Positions 47,784-61,284 of a stretch of DNA of 64,000 nt are shown one piece after another. Origin of the DNA: Strigamia acuminata (taxonomy: Eukaryota > Arthropoda > Chilopoda > Geophilomorpha > Linotaeniidae); the NCBI GenBank assembly GCA_949358305.1, contig OX442314.1, positions 25,413,060-25,477,059 on the forward strand. Direction: 5' to 3'. The notes under the pieces were generated by a model. It was not told the DNA's origin. It saw only the letters and a list, made by a program, of their open reading frames with translations, and did no database searches. The translations under genes and the position numbers were made by a program. Numbering within the stretch: position 1 is the stretch's first letter; the number at the start of each line of letters is the position of its first letter.

Positions 47784-48057
47784 TACCGTGTTTTACCGAT
47801 TAAGAGTCGCCCTCAAATTGTAGTCGCCCTCGAATAGTAGCCAAGGCTGACACACCAAGAATACTGTATTTTTGCAAAAGTACTGTATTGTTTCTGTATT
47901 TAACCTCACGAACGATGAACGTACGCTTCATTCGTGACGTTCAGACTTCGTTTGTTACATTAAACAAATGTAAGAAATGAAAAAGCGAAATTATAATTGC
48001 TGACAAAAATGGCAGTTTTGAATAAGAGCCGCGGCTCTTAATCGATAAAATACGATA
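47784..48057. mobile_element. 274-bp MITE with TACCGT...TTAAGAG ends
   Basis: Left end TACCGTGTTTTACCGATTAA then GAGTCGCC. Right end, read inward, TATCGTATTTTATCGATTAA then GAGCCGC. A solo end CTTGATCGATAAAATACGGT at about 57927 belongs to the same family. Non-coding. Confidence 0.85.
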
Positions 48058-48247
48058 TTTATAAATTCTTGCAGTGCTTGATGGGCTTCACGCAGCTGCA
48101 TGGAGCCCCCAAATGCTGATAAACATTTTAAAAATTCCCAAAAAATACTGAAACAATTGCTTTTGCACTTTAATTTTACAATTAGGGCCATAAAAGCTCC
48201 AAAAAAGGCCCCACAAGTAATAAATCACTACTGATCACATTCATGTA

Positions 48248-48500
48248 CAGTAGAGCATCAAGTATGCGAACGACCGATTACCCAAACAGTAGTTTTTCGA
48301 TTTTTTATTTTCGTATACAATACACTGTATGTACTGTATAATATACTGTATATACTGTATAATATACTGTATATACTGTATAATATACTGTATATACTGT
48401 ATAATATACTGTATATACATAGAGCTAATGTCCGATTATGCGAACAAATCGGTTTTATTACCATGTCCCCCGATCAGTTCGGATAATCGCCACTCTACTG
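48248..48500. mobile_element. pogo/Tigger-like MITE (family A) with 21-bp array
   Basis: Starts CAGTAGAGCATC and ends GCCACTCTACTG, flanked by TA. The interior at about 48311-48418 is a minisatellite of a 21-bp unit, ACTGTATAATATACTGTATA plus T. The right arm TATGCGAACAAATCGG...CCATGTCCCC matches the elements at 59040-59406 and 63000-63320. CAGTAGAGCCTCG-type ends with a TA target are typical of pogo-group elements. Confidence 0.88.
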
Positions 48501-49609
48501 TATTCTTAATTGCCCAGCAACTATTATTCCACAACCCCATCGTTGTCCTCGTTACAGTAAAGTAGCAACACACTATCATCACCACTATAGCAATAAAAAA
48601 GTATTTCATTACTAAAGCTGCTATTTAATCAGTCTACAACGCTTTACTATCGAGAATATTGAGTTCATGAACGTCATCCACTTTAATTCCATTGTTTTTG
48701 AAGAATTTGATACTTTGGCTCCCGGGATGAGCCCGCAATAGGTCCGCAATAAGTCCGCAAAATGGCGGTTTTTAAAGCCGCTTTCCATCCGCAATTTCAT
48801 TGTTTCAAGTCCGCAAAAATAGCAGCTTTATTCATTACTACCATTACTTAATTTTAATAAGATTTAAATTAAAGTTACCATTTTCCAGCTATTAAAAGTT
48901 CTCCTTGGTGGTCATTCAATAGACAAGTGTACGACATTGTCTCATATTCATCATCAGTCAGTAAAAGAAAAGTGCCAACTATTATTCCAGTCTATCACGC
49001 CAAAGTGAGACACGTTTAAATCATTTTGACATGTGTGACAGAATCACATTGCTCACCTTGTCATATAAAAAAAGAAGGGAAAAAAGAGAGGGAGGGTAAA
49101 AAAGGAAGAAGAATAGAATAGAATAGAAATGCCATTCTTCACTAAACTATTGTCTACTAAACAAACCCGAAACCCCCATAATTTCCCACTAACTGCTCTA
49201 TTTGAAAACTCAAACTTGTAAACAAAGAGATTTCGGCTTTGGGGGCTAAGGGAGATGTAGTCAGGCATAAACTGAATGCTTTAATCTGGATATCAATCTG
49301 TCATTGCATCTGAAGGTAGAAAATACCAATTAGCTGCAGAAAGCAATTCGTAATTGGTGTGTAATTGTTACTGTCGTTTTTAATCGATTATTTCGCAGAT
49401 AACATATATCGGTAGTATTGTAAGCAGTCACATAAATTTTTTGATTGATTAATCACTGTCAAAGGTGGTATAAATCGGTGGTTTCATTTAAGATTATCGA
49501 TCAATGAATTTTTTACTAAGCGTCTGGATGCAAAATCTTTACGTGTTAAATTTTAGATTTCGATTGGTTAAAAAATGTAAACAAGTTTAAATGACTTTAT
49601 ATGAATGCA
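48501..49609. other. non-coding stretch, no gene seen
   Basis: No gene recognised. Contains AGTCCGCAA words repeated at about 48736-48822, and a solo GTTTAAATGACTTTATATGA end of the GCATTC MITE family just after 49580. Confidence 0.5.
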
Positions 49610-50235
49610 CCAACTGAAATTTAGCAACAATCTATTTTCACTGAAAATCATCAACACTTAAAAATGTTTTTCACTGAAAATCATCAATTATCAACGATCT
49701 ACCGATATTTTCACTAAAAATCATCATCAATTATCAACGATCTATCGATATTTTCACTGAAAATCATCAACACTTTATAATATTTTTCACTGAAAAGCAT
49801 CAACGATTTATCGATATTTTCAATAAAAAGCGTCAAATACCAACGATTCATCGATATTTTCACTAAAAATAATCAATTATCAACGATTTTTTTGATATTT
49901 TCATTAAAATTTATCAACAAATTATCGATATTTTCATTAAAATTTATCAACAAATCATCGATATTTTCATTAAAATTTATCAACAAATCATCGATATTTT
50001 CATTAAAATTTATCAACAAATCATCAATATTTTCATTAAAATTAATCAACAAATGTCGATATTTTCATTAAAATTTATCTACAAATATGTCGATATTTTC
50101 ATTAAAATTTATCAACAAATATGTCGATATTTTCATTAAAATTTATCAACAAATATGTCGATATTTTCATTAAAATTTATCAACAAATATGTCGATATTT
50201 TCATTAAAATTTATCAACAAATATGTCGATATTAA
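49610..50235. repeat. 33-34-bp satellite array
   Basis: Begins as degenerate TTTCACTGAAAATCATCAAC units and becomes regular after about 49890. CGATATTTTCATTAAAATTT recurs at 33-bp spacing (49926, 49959, 49992), then at 34 bp (50057, 50091, 50125). A one-base change of register from ATCATCGAT to ATATGTCGAT marks the switch. Confidence 0.92.
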
Positions 50236-52030
50236 TACAATTATCGATAGTTCAAAAAATTGTACAAGAATTACTGGTAATCACTTTCAAAAAAAAATCC
50301 TAAATATGATAATATTAGCAATCCTTAGAAACCGTGGACGGGCAGCAAACCAAACCCTTTTAAACACCGAGCGAACAGACGCATCTCATAAGTACAAGGC
50401 ATACAGATGCTCAATAGTGTCATGCACAGAAAAATCGTTTTCAAACCAACCAACAGGTAGTGTTCTCCTTGCCCACTAGCATCATGTCGAGTGGATTTAC
50501 CTGTTGGCTGAGAAAAGTTTCTGGCCAGATAAAGCCCCTACCTGCTCAACGGTTCCACCCACCTATCGTTACCATCACCCAATTTCAATGCCTCACTTTA
50601 CCCTTCACCACCAGGTTTCCTTCAGAAAGGAATCGCCAACAAAAGAACGTGTGCTACGGCAGCACGAGAGAGTAGTCGGGGCAAGCAAAGGGAGGGATGG
50701 AGGGATGGAGGGATTGCTTCCATCTGACAATACCCACCGAGGCATCACGCCTCTGCCTCTGCCTCTGCCTCTACCTCTGCCTCTGCCTTCACCCTTACCC
50801 CTCCCTTACATCTCCCATCTCCCTCTTTCACGTGGCCTATGCAGCCTATGCAGGCCTACCCACAATGCAACTGTCAAGCAACTCCTGGTTCATCAGGGAA
50901 GCTAAGACAAATACGGGTTCTCGCAAACACCCATACAAATCCTTTCGGCTAAGGTTGTCATGCGCCGATGAATGCATCAAAGATGCAACTTCACTCGAGC
51001 GCCTTCCGCGTTAACCGCCGACCCAATAGACCATATAAATGTGCAAAAGCCACAGGAGATAAAACACCGGCAACCGCCAGTGTACGTGCATTGTCTAATG
51101 TCTAAGCATGCTTTTCACAGCTTTAAAGCTCACTCCATCCCAAACGCTTCACGTTTCTTGACTTCTCTCCAATCACATATCATCTTTACTTGCTAGACTT
51201 CAGAAGCTAACTGCATTACGTCATAATTTTCCAATAGTCTATTAAGAACATTAATTTTAGCTGGGGCTTCGCACTCTTCCAATGCATTATAAAGCTTTGA
51301 TAGTAAACAACCCATGCAATAAAAAGCTCATTGCTGAGTTTCAGGTCACTGAATTTATTCAACAACTTCAACCACAATCTAGACAAAAATGTCTTGTTTT
51401 AGTTTATATACACAGCTTTGGATTTATTCTGTCAAGAAGAAATTTACCTACAGGTCTTGCAGACAAATATGCTAACAGCAAAGAATGAAGTACGGATATT
51501 CCCACCAAAGACCAAAAGCTATTATCCAGTTATTAAATAAAATTCAGCCTTTCTGTCTGATATAAACGTTTTTAGACCATTACTGTGGCTGGAATCTGTA
51601 CACAAATAGCAAAAACAATTACAGATAATGACGTTATTCACTTGTGTGAACATACTTGCATCTACTTCCTCATTGTATACTTTACTTTACAACTCCTTGC
51701 CAAAAAAATGTCATATTCCTATTTTTGAAACTTTTAATATTTGAAATTTCTCAGAAACTATTTCTCATAAATAAAAATGGTTTTAGGAGGATTTAAAGGA
51801 TTGTTAGAGCTAGCATTTCATTAAAAGTTTTTTGAAAAAAAATGAATAGTTGAAGAGAAAAAAATTAAAAACTCCAAAAAGTGACTATTTACAATATTTC
51901 TCATAACTTGTGAACAGAATGAGATAAAATTAAAAACTAAACAGATTTGAGACCGTCTATATCCCAGGAAACTTTTCTAAATTGGATGTATGGGTCTCCA
52001 AAGCGCTTAAAAAAAGGCGTAATGGAGCTA
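50236..52030. other. non-coding stretch with CCTCTG minisatellite
   Basis: A moderately GC-rich part (50330-51020) contains GGAGGGAT repeats (50690-50714) and a CCTCTG hexamer array (about 50751-50790). The 133-aa and 105-aa frames crossing them are not supported as genes. Confidence 0.5.
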
Positions 52031-52219
52031 TGTAAAGAGGTAGACAAAAACTATTTTTCGAAAAATCATGGCGAGCATAACTGTTGACGAATCGAAACGA
52101 AACTTTAGTATTGAAGCATTATTGTGTCGTACTGTAACATGTTATAGTTATGACTTGATTCGTCAACAGTTGTGCTCGCCACGATTTTTCGAAAAATAGT
52201 TGTTGTCTACCCCTTTACA
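52031..52219. mobile_element. snap-back inverted repeat with about 63-bp arms
   Basis: Left arm 52031-52094 includes AACTATTTTTCGAAAAATCA and ACTGTTGACGAATCG. The right arm 52157-52219 is its reverse complement with a few mismatches. A 60-bp loop separates them. A transcript would form a long hairpin. Probably a foldback MITE. Confidence 0.85.
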
Positions 52220-55200
52220 AATCAATCATTCCGCTTGATAATACTGATACACTGATCACGACCGGCATCCAACTACAGTATGTATTAATAAATGAGAATA
52301 TGATATCCAACAATTACAGTTGTATTTTCCCACCTCAAAACCCATCAAAAAGCCAATCCTGCTTCACACAACAACCAATACCAACCCAAACCTACAAAAT
52401 AACATCATAGACACACAGAAAAATTCCCACAGCCTACTAGTGCCCTAGGATCAAACCTTAACCTTGAGCACTAGGTTCTCATCAGTAGACTAGATGGCAA
52501 AACAGGGTGTGCGCACTAGTTTTGAGACAAGTCCCAACTTTTATGACATCAAGTAAAAATTTTTCCCTGTCTAAATGTAAGCAGGGGACTTGTCTGCCTA
52601 GCAATTTTTTCCCCTCCATCAAGTAGGGTGGGCTGTATAGCAGACACTTGTCCCTGTGTGAACCTCTTCTCAGGCCAGCACTGTCTTGGTGTGTTCTAAG
52701 GGGTCTGGGATAGGCTAGACTTTAAAAGTGGACGGAATACTGTCCCATCAAGAGGGCGACAACACATATATAGATGAAAGGGTATGAACCAAGGCCCACA
52801 CACCAACTGTGAAATACTATCCCATCTTGACTGGATAGGATTGACTTTTGCAGCACACCCTTGCATTTTTTTTTCATCACTTGCAGCGAGCTACTAAATT
52901 AAGTGAATATGATATCCAATCTCACCCTACCTACAGTCTAAGAAGTTCATTTTTAAAGGGTGTCTGCAGTCAAAGAGTGAATCTGATACTATTACCTTTG
53001 ACTAGAGCCAATCCCTTGACAGGTTCCACTAACACACCCCACAATTTTCCTCCAAAAAAAAGTTTCTTCCAGCATTAGATAGGTCTAATTTAAAGAGCAG
53101 GAAGTCTATTCCGAAGTCAATGTAACTTAAAACCATTCTCACAAAATTCTGCACCCTCTTCAAAAAGCAGAGCACAAAATATATGCAACAAGATTAAATG
53201 GAGAGGAAATTGTACAATGACCTGAAACAAGTTAAACATTATAGAATTAGTCACTATTGACGGTTTCTAAGAGCCGCTTATGAATGAACGCATCAATTTG
53301 ACAACCAAATGTGTCAAAAAAGAAATGACAATAGTCGCTTAAGTCACTTCTCTGAGGAAGACAAGAAGTCAATTGGTGCCTTACATACAAGTCACTTCTA
53401 ACATTTTTGTCACTTATCTTCCAAAAATTGAAAGCAAATATTGTGAATGAGACCTACTACGACTACATTTCAAAAGTTTAGCAAGTTGGTAAAAAACAGG
53501 GTCACGATTAGTTCAAAGGTAAAAAATAAATGAAAATTATTAAAGACCAACATGTCATCTAACATTCCCATCTTTTATTTTAATTTAATTTTTTTCTATT
53601 AATCATACTCATTGACCAATTCATATTCACTTTACAAATTCCAATTCATTGTCAGTGCCAGATTAAACCCTGTGGAGAACCCTAGGCAAACAAAATCTCC
53701 AGGCCACCTTGCAAATTAATGAATTAAGCTTTTCTCCTAATACTTTTTTCATTTTACCACCACAAAAATTAACTATCATTAATATTATTAAACAAATTAA
53801 AATTGGCATGAGACCCATTTGTTTATCCGACAACTGTTCGTTGGGCGATGTATGCAAATTCCAATATTCTGCTCTTGGTATCCTAATGCCGACATCAAAC
53901 CAAAAAAATCCCTCTCTGAGTACACATAAACATTTTAATACGGATAAAATCTCTCAGGTCGGAGATACACAATCACCCTTCACCATTAAGAAACGAAATA
54001 ATTACGTCTATTTTCGCAGAGCATCCAAATAATTTTAATGAATGAACAATATAGTTCTTTAATAACAGTGTAATAGGACTAAGTATTTGTTTGATCATAA
54101 GACATACTTTTTCCCCATATAAACATCTATAAAAACAAAGTGCATCTTACAATCAACGTATCTTAAGCTTAGTACTCATAAGATCATCTGCTAACAGAAG
54201 TTTATGCCCACAGACTTTTCTGTGTGAATAGACTTGACAGAAAAGCCTATCAGAATCATCTGGTAGCAGAACATGTGCCAGTCTGTCACACCAGACGTTT
54301 TGTGGTATTCACAGCTCTATGCAACAGAAAAGAAATGTTGAATGGCCATCAAAAATAAACAAAATGAATGCCAATAAAAATTTTTAAAGCTACCTTTGGC
54401 ATTAGGATGAATAAGTTTGCTAGTTTGTTTATAATTTATAATTTTATTTATTAACTAATAATCTATTTTTATAAATAGAATATACAGTTGTTTGCATTTG
54501 TTGGCAGAACTGATTGCTGCCGTATTTGAGACCGGATAAAAAAAATTACGATCGGTCACAAATTGTCAAGACCGATCGCTACTTTCTGTGCCACAGAAGT
54601 TTCTGTGCCTGGAAACAAAGATCAGCTTTCCGTTGCATCGACATGCCAGAAAGTTAATTTTTTATGTCACCGAACATATCTCACAGACATTCCAAGACTG
54701 GGATGAAATTTGTGAGTACCAAGTTTTTCTGTAGACAAAATTTCTGTTGGCAGCTTGGTTTCCTACATAGGAAACTGCTTACGAGTACTAAGCTTTACAA
54801 TCGATGACGTCTTCAAATCGAAGAAACACGGCATTCACTTGTGTGAAATAAGCAATTTGAGACTTCCACGTATTCGTGTTTTCATGTTTGAATTTGGCAT
54901 CAAGATACCAGGCGCAATCTCTCATCCAGTACTGCAACCAACAATGGTAAACAAGAGTTGGATGAGATCAGAAAGTAACTCTGAAAAAACCCCAAAAAAA
55001 AAATCTAAATTCCTTCTTTGCAATAGGCCAAAAATGACACATTGTAATTCTTTTTCACCGCTATACATTACAACTTATTTCCCATGTCTATCTTGACACA
55101 ACAGATGTTCTTCAGAATTCATAACTTCCCATAATGCAAATGTTTATTTTTAAAATCGCTCCAGCATCACGAGGCACTTAAAGAAACTGCAACACAAGAG

Positions 55201-55244
55201 CTCGCAGACTGATCCGCACTCCACAACAAATTTATTGCAATAAC

Positions 55245-55275
<31 letters not shown>

Positions 55276-56264
55276 AAATCCAAGATGAGACTTTCTCAGG
55301 TCAGACTATCATGTTCCATCTCTTCCGTCCATAAATCAAACCCCAAACCATGTGCCGAAATATTATCTCAAAAATGTTAATGCTAATCAACCAAAGATGG
55401 TTGCGATTAACTTGCCCTTCACTAATTGTGGATTGTCTTTGACGGAGCCCTGAACGTTCCAAGACAACAAATAGGAAACGACTGCAACGAATATTTATTG
55501 CCAACTCCACCCTTATTCCCATCTAGCATTTCAGTCGCATCTCTCATGCAGTTCTTCAAACAAGACAAGTCCCGATCGAACACGAAGATTAGCCAAAAGA
55601 ATGGCCAAAAACACTCCTGATATCACTACAAACTAACAATCAAACCGCACGAAACAATAAAAATGCTGACATTTGATTGCATAGCTTTACACCGAGGTAT
55701 TATTGAATGGCCATCACTTGTTGGTCACTCAGCTCAAATAGACAATTGTCTGGTTAGAAGATGGTTTTTCGGATCCCTCCACCACCTCACTCACCTCACC
55801 CTTTTACATCTTGAACCTCTTTCAATCAGTTTGAAAGAAAACCTGTTTGAGAAGCAAGAGAAGCCTCATTGCCACTTTCATATCTCCCAATACTCCCCCC
55901 TTTTGCTTAATACCAAAATCATTCCCCGTCACTAAGGAAGAGTCATCAAAGTAAAATATTACCTACTAAATACTGTTCACAAGCACACTCTAGTCACTGC
56001 ATCAAAACGAATATAGTAAAAAGGGGGCTGGAGTGGGGATAAGTCCCTCGCGAGGTTGTAAGTTAGCTCGGGAGAAATGAGAGAAAGAAAAAAAGGGTCA
56101 CGTGATCCAGTAGCTTTGACCTTTCTTGCCTTATCTCTCAGCTACACCTATTTCTATCCCCACCAAATAGTCTATGTACTTCCAGTTAAGGTGATTTAGG
56201 TGTTTGAATTTGAAAATAAATAAGAAAAACACACTTTTAGCAATAACGGTCGAAAGTGACGATA
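52220..56264. other. non-coding stretch, no gene seen
   Basis: AT-rich DNA with a poly-A run at about 55243-55270. No exon with a recognisable domain. The 113-aa frame at 54755-55096 and others have none. Low-copy unique sequence is possible. Confidence 0.5.
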
Positions 56265-56400
56265 GCCGCATTCAAAAACTAAAATAGTTTGTGTTTTACT
56301 TCAATTTTAAACCAAAAATGACATCATTTCCTGTTTAAACCCATGTTAAAACTTAAAATACACTTAAACTAAAATTGTTATTTTTATTTTTGAATGCAGC
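56265..56400. mobile_element. 136-bp MITE, GCTGCATTC family, TA target
   Basis: Starts GCCGCATTCAAAAACTAAAA and ends TTTTTGAATGCAGC, flanked by TA (56263-56264 and 56401-56402). Same family as 43898-44008 in opposite orientation. Confidence 0.82.
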
Positions 56401-56402
56401 TA

Positions 56403-58796
56403 CTACAGTAGATGCGTTCAAATTGGTTGTTGGTTTAAATGAATTATTATTCAACTGCTAAATATAAAAAAAGGCCCGTTAATGATCGTCTTAAATGAAA
56501 CCACGAATCTGACAGACAATTTTATGTTGTATTTTAAAATATAAAAAAAAAAATTAAATTGCTATAATCACTTTGATCCATTTAACTTGTAATGCCCCCT
56601 TCATTTTTCCAACTAAATTATTTATTACTTTTTTTTGTTTTTTGTAAAAAAAAAGAAGAAGATATTTTACAATACAATTTTAGAGGAAATAACCTCCATC
56701 CACAACCAAACAATTAATTTCTCCTCACCACACAAAGCTCATTACTCCAATATTCTAATTTCCACAAACAACTTGAAAAATATCCATCTCTTCAGTCCTT
56801 CAAACAAACAAACACTAATAAGCACAGTGACACACTCTCAAGGCGCAGAAAACTGGAACCTTCACACAACTTGACAAAGTATATTTTTAGACAACGAGTC
56901 TGACATCAACATAAGAGTTAAGCTTTGTGTATTACAAGACAGGACAAAAACCTCTTCAATACTTGAGAAAGAGAAAGAGAGAAGGAGAGAAGGGCGGTTG
57001 GCAAGGGTGGAGGGTGGAGATCCTACCGTGTCACGGAATAATATTATTGTATCCCAAATCTTTGGGCGTGAAGAAAGAAAAAAAAAGGGGAGAACAAAAT
57101 GTCAAAGCCGTGTAACTCCAAAACCCGCCAGAAATAAAAGGGCAGAAAGAGGCGTGCTACAAGTCGCGCATAAAACCCCTATAAACACACAATGATATGG
57201 AAATCACTGTGATGAGCTGTCATATCCCCCCCAACCTCCCACTCCATTCCTCTCCCATCAACGCCACACCACGTGTAATTAGCCTCGACTTGTTGCTACG
57301 ATTTCAGGCAGAAGTGACTTGGCCTTGCCCGCCTTGCCCGCCTAGCCTTGTGTTTTCATCCTCGTTTCCCCCCTTAGCCCTTACTATGGGTGCCACTCCC
57401 ACACACACACCCGAGTCAAACCACCGACTGCCCCGGGCCTCTAGACTTGTGGGTAAACGTGGCTAGGAGAGAGGGCGGAACCCAATCGGCACAATTCATC
57501 CCTCGTCTTCCGTAAAGGAATGCAGTCTACTGGTCACTCTATGCCCCACTGACCATACGCTCCATTTCCAGTTTCGAACAAAATGTCCCCCTGTCTAGAC
57601 AAAATTGCACACATCCAACGGGAGAATAAACACCAATATTTGTGCTGAAAATATTTACACGCGACAATAAATACTCCAATTACAGCCCCGGCGCTTAATT
57701 GTTTCCTCAGCCAATTTTTTTAATATCGTATTTCTGCTTTCCATTTTGCGCATCGTTTTCAGGTACGTTGTTTCAGAAATTTTCTGTTCAATTTTTTTTT
57801 ATAATTTCCGTCCATTTTACGTGAAGAATTTTTATTGATGCATAACCAAGGAACTGGATTAAGATTGGATTTTGAGTTGATGGTTTGATTTTAGTTAATA
57901 TAAACATTTCTCCAACTGGGGTCCATCTTGATCGATAAAATACGGTATACATTTTATTCCTGTGGGCATTGAGTAAATAAGTAAATAAGTCGATTCATTT
58001 GTCCAGAAAACATTGAAAAAATTATTGAGTCCGCTGTACTTTAATTTATACGTTTTAAAATCAATTACAATTATAATTTAAATGGGTGGAGTTTTAATTG
58101 TTCTTGTTACAACACCATCCCCCTTTTTTATTATTATTATTTCTAATTTATTAATTTAATTTTTAATTTTTTTTTAGGTTTTGCTTTTAATCAACAGTCT
58201 CAGAAGATGAAAAAAAAATCAATTTCAATTTAAATCCCATTTGAGTTGGCTTTGCCCTCGCATTTACAGGTTATCTTAATATTTGATTTGTTATTTAAAG
58301 ATGATGAGGTAAAAAATGATCAGTAGGTACGATCAAGGTCAAATACGAGAAATAATAATTTATGAATTACTGGTCACTCGTTATTACTGCAATAAAAAAA
58401 ATTAATTTCAATTCGATTGCCACTGATACTACTAAGCACCGGCCATCCCGTAGCAAACTAATTATCTGACGTATAATGGCGAGCAATAGATCTCTGCTTC
58501 TTGTTTACCCTATAATTAACTTTCAAAATAATGTCCTGAGTGATTAAAACAATAAGACAAAAAGTATGATATACTTTATTAATAAATCTCATTCTTGGCG
58601 ATTTGTTCTGGTTTCTTTCACCTTGAGCTTCGAGTGTTTAGCACATTAACCGGTTGTAAAGCGCGTGCTGGATATTAAAATATGTAATAAGAGAATGCTA
58701 AGTTTCCACATTCTGCTAGATCACTGGTAACATTCAGGCATAGAATTCGATCAAAGCGAAAACCCGATTTAAGTTTTTGTTTTTGCCGTTTTTACG
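56403..58796. other. non-coding stretch, no gene seen
   Basis: GC-richer patch at 56960-57480 with frames lacking domains and a GCCTTGCCC repeat near 57325-57350. A solo transposon end CTTGATCGATAAAATACGGT lies at 57927-57946. Otherwise AT-rich. Confidence 0.5.
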
Positions 58797-58920
58797 AGCT
58801 GCATTCGAAAAGTCCGTTCAAATTGCAGCTAAACATGTTTTGCTACATGTTTGCCCACTATACGACTGAAAGCAGACTAAATCAAAGCTATTTAGTCTAA
58901 ATGACTTTTCCAATGCAGCT
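58797..58920. mobile_element. 124-bp MITE, GCTGCATTC family
   Basis: Starts AGCTGCATTCGAAAAGTC and ends GACTTTTCCAATGCAGCT, which are inverted repeats with one mismatch. The interior includes GCAGCTAAACATGTTTTGC. Confidence 0.82.
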
Positions 58921-59039
58921 ACTGTTGCTGTTAACAAGATGAGACACCCAAAACATCCAATAATTGTCAACGAAAAATACAAAAACAGAAACTCGCATCA
59001 AACGTGCGATTTACGCATTTCTGCACTTATTTTACGATA

Positions 59040-59406
59040 CAGTAAAGCCTCGTTTATCGGAACACCGGTTATACGAACGATGAGTTATCCGAACAGCAGG
59101 AAGCGATTTTTTTTATCAGTTTTTAATGTATTTTTTGACGATTTTCACCTATTTTGAATGTATTTTTTGACGATTTTCACCTATTTTTAATGATTTTTGA
59201 CGAATTTTACCTATTTAAATTGGTTTTTAATGTTTTTTGAACGATTTTTATCCATTTTTGGTCGGTTTTAATACTTTTTAAGTATATTTTAATGATTTTT
59301 ATTTTCATATGCAGTATGTGTAAAAACCTAATGTTCGATTATCCGAACAATTCGATTTTATGAACACGCATGTCCCCAATTAGTTCGGATAACCGAGGCT
59401 CTACTG
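59040..59406. mobile_element. pogo/Tigger-like MITE (family A) with about 31-bp array
   Basis: Starts CAGTAAAGCCTCGTTTATCG and, read inward from the right, CAGTAGAGCCTCGGTTATCC, flanked by TA (59038-59039 and 59407-59408). GACGATTTTCACC-type units at 59137, 59169 and 59199 are spaced 32 and 30 bp. The right arm matches those at 48248-48500 and 63240-63320, but the internal array differs from theirs. Confidence 0.9.
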
Positions 59407-59408
59407 TA

Positions 59409-59927
59409 CATAAATGCAAATCATATATTTTATGACCGCGAATGTAAGATACCACTTCATTTCACTTAAATAAATTCTTTTATTTGCTTAATTTTATATT
59501 TTTTACTGCCAAAAATGGAATTATTGACGCAAATTGTATGCGCATAAAACGAATTTTATTTTGCATAAACATCCAGCCTACAGTTACAATTCTCCCCGTT
59601 CTAGCACCCTGTTCACTGTTCAATTTTTCCATTCACTCTTATTCCTCTTCGTCCTAAAGTGACTGAAACTTTTCACTTTTGGCTTTCCACATTGAATTTA
59701 ATTAGATCTGTCAAACTATTTTCCACATACCTTTAGACAAACACTTTCCTAACTCATTTTTATCCACATCTAACCTGGAGCAAAGATGAGACCAGAGGCC
59801 TTTATATTAGACTTACCTGTTAAGAAGGCGTGTTCTTAGCACCAACAATTACAGCTGCCTATAATTGGATATAAATACTTCAACATCAGAAACTTCCAAG
59901 ACTTGCGCTAATTGCAATTCCAAGAAA

Positions 59928-59961
<34 letters not shown>

Positions 59962-60985
59962 TTTTTTAATTTTTGCTCTAGAACAAAAACCCATCAGATG
60001 TCATTTACACATCAAACCTCAAAATAAAAAAAATAAAAAAATTACCCGTCAAAAACAAAAGCATATAAAACCACCTCCATCACCTGTCAATTATAATGAT
60101 AAAATATTCTGACAGTCCCAACTTGAAAAAAAAAAAAAACTGAATTGATAATTAAAACTCGTCCACGACCCAACTTATCTTAATTGTTTTCGGCCATTTT
60201 TTCCCCAATTTTTTTCCCGGTCATTCATTCCCATCCAAATAAGTCATAACAAAATTAATAACAACAGTTCGGAATTCAATTTCACAAGGTAGCAACAACC
60301 ACCGCTGTCACTTTTTCAGCACATAAATCTTCCATTTTTTCCTTCCCCATCTTCTATCATTGCCCTCACTAACAACTCATTAAGTGGACAGCTATACAGT
60401 TCATCAAAGACAAAAGTCAGGATTAGCCATTCATCTTTGTGTCAGCAAAAGTCTGCTTCATTAGTAAACCGTGGCTTTTAATCAAACTGACAACTCGTAC
60501 TTGCAGCCATTGATATCAAAGTGACGACCAGTTTTTACTTTCCTTCAAAATGTTTCCATAGAGGCAGTTAAACAGGCATTTAGTCACACTTGTCATAATT
60601 CAATTGCAGAGTTGAATTGTGGAAAAATGCGGGTTTAGTGTGTAGGACTTTTGTTGAGGATGAAAGTCTTTATTTCTACTTCCTGCCTAGAGTGCTGGGT
60701 TGGGTGGTGTTGTTCATTTCGCTTGTATTATGTCGACAATGATTCAGCAATTACGGCGGATGGAAATTTTCCAGTCGCTGAATGGACTACCTGTTACTAT
60801 ATTTGAATTTATTTCAATTTCTAATATAATACATCGTTAGAAAGTATACCAAAGAAGAAAAAAAGTGAAATACCCCCCCCCCCCCATCCCCCCAGACTGT
60901 TGTAAAATAAAGAAACACACTTGCAACGATGAAATTTCTTTCGAATGACAATTTGGTATTTATTTATTCCGTGGATCTACCAGTA
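59409..60985. other. non-coding stretch with poly-A and poly-C runs
   Basis: Poly-A at about 59929-59959 and a C-rich run at about 60872-60893. No gene recognised. Confidence 0.55.
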
Positions 60986-61284
60986 AGCGCATTCGTAAAG
61001 ACATTTAAATTTGTTTATACAGTCTAAACTCTTTATAACGAATCGCGATATAACAAATTATCGATATAACAAACACCTAAAAATGGCTGGTTTGGTTGGC
61101 TCCCATGTTAAAAAATTTCGATATAACGAATTCTCGTTATAACGAATCGATTTTTCGGGTCCCTTGCGATTCGTTATAAAGAGTTTTGACTGTATTGTTT
61201 AAACTTTTAAAATTTAACATGTAAAAAATTTTACATTTAAACTAGTCTAAAAAATATAAACAAGTTTAAATGACTATGAATGTG
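60986..61284. mobile_element. GCATTC-family MITE split by a Tigger-like insertion
   Basis: Left end AGCGCATTCGTAAAGACATT and right part ACAAGTTTAAATGACTATGA followed by ATGTG belong to one MITE. The element at 61020-61192 interrupts it. TTTGTTTATA before and TATAAACAAG in the distal arm are matching inverted-repeat sequence. Confidence 0.75.
61020..61192. mobile_element. 173-bp Tigger-like MITE (family B), nested
   Basis: Starts CAGTCTAAACTCTTTATAAC and, read inward from the right, CAGTCAAAACTCTTTATAAC. TA lies on both sides (61018-61019 and 61193-61194). It shares AAAAATGGCTGGTTTGGTTG and CCCTTGCGATTCGTTATAA with 62302-62472. Confidence 0.92.
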
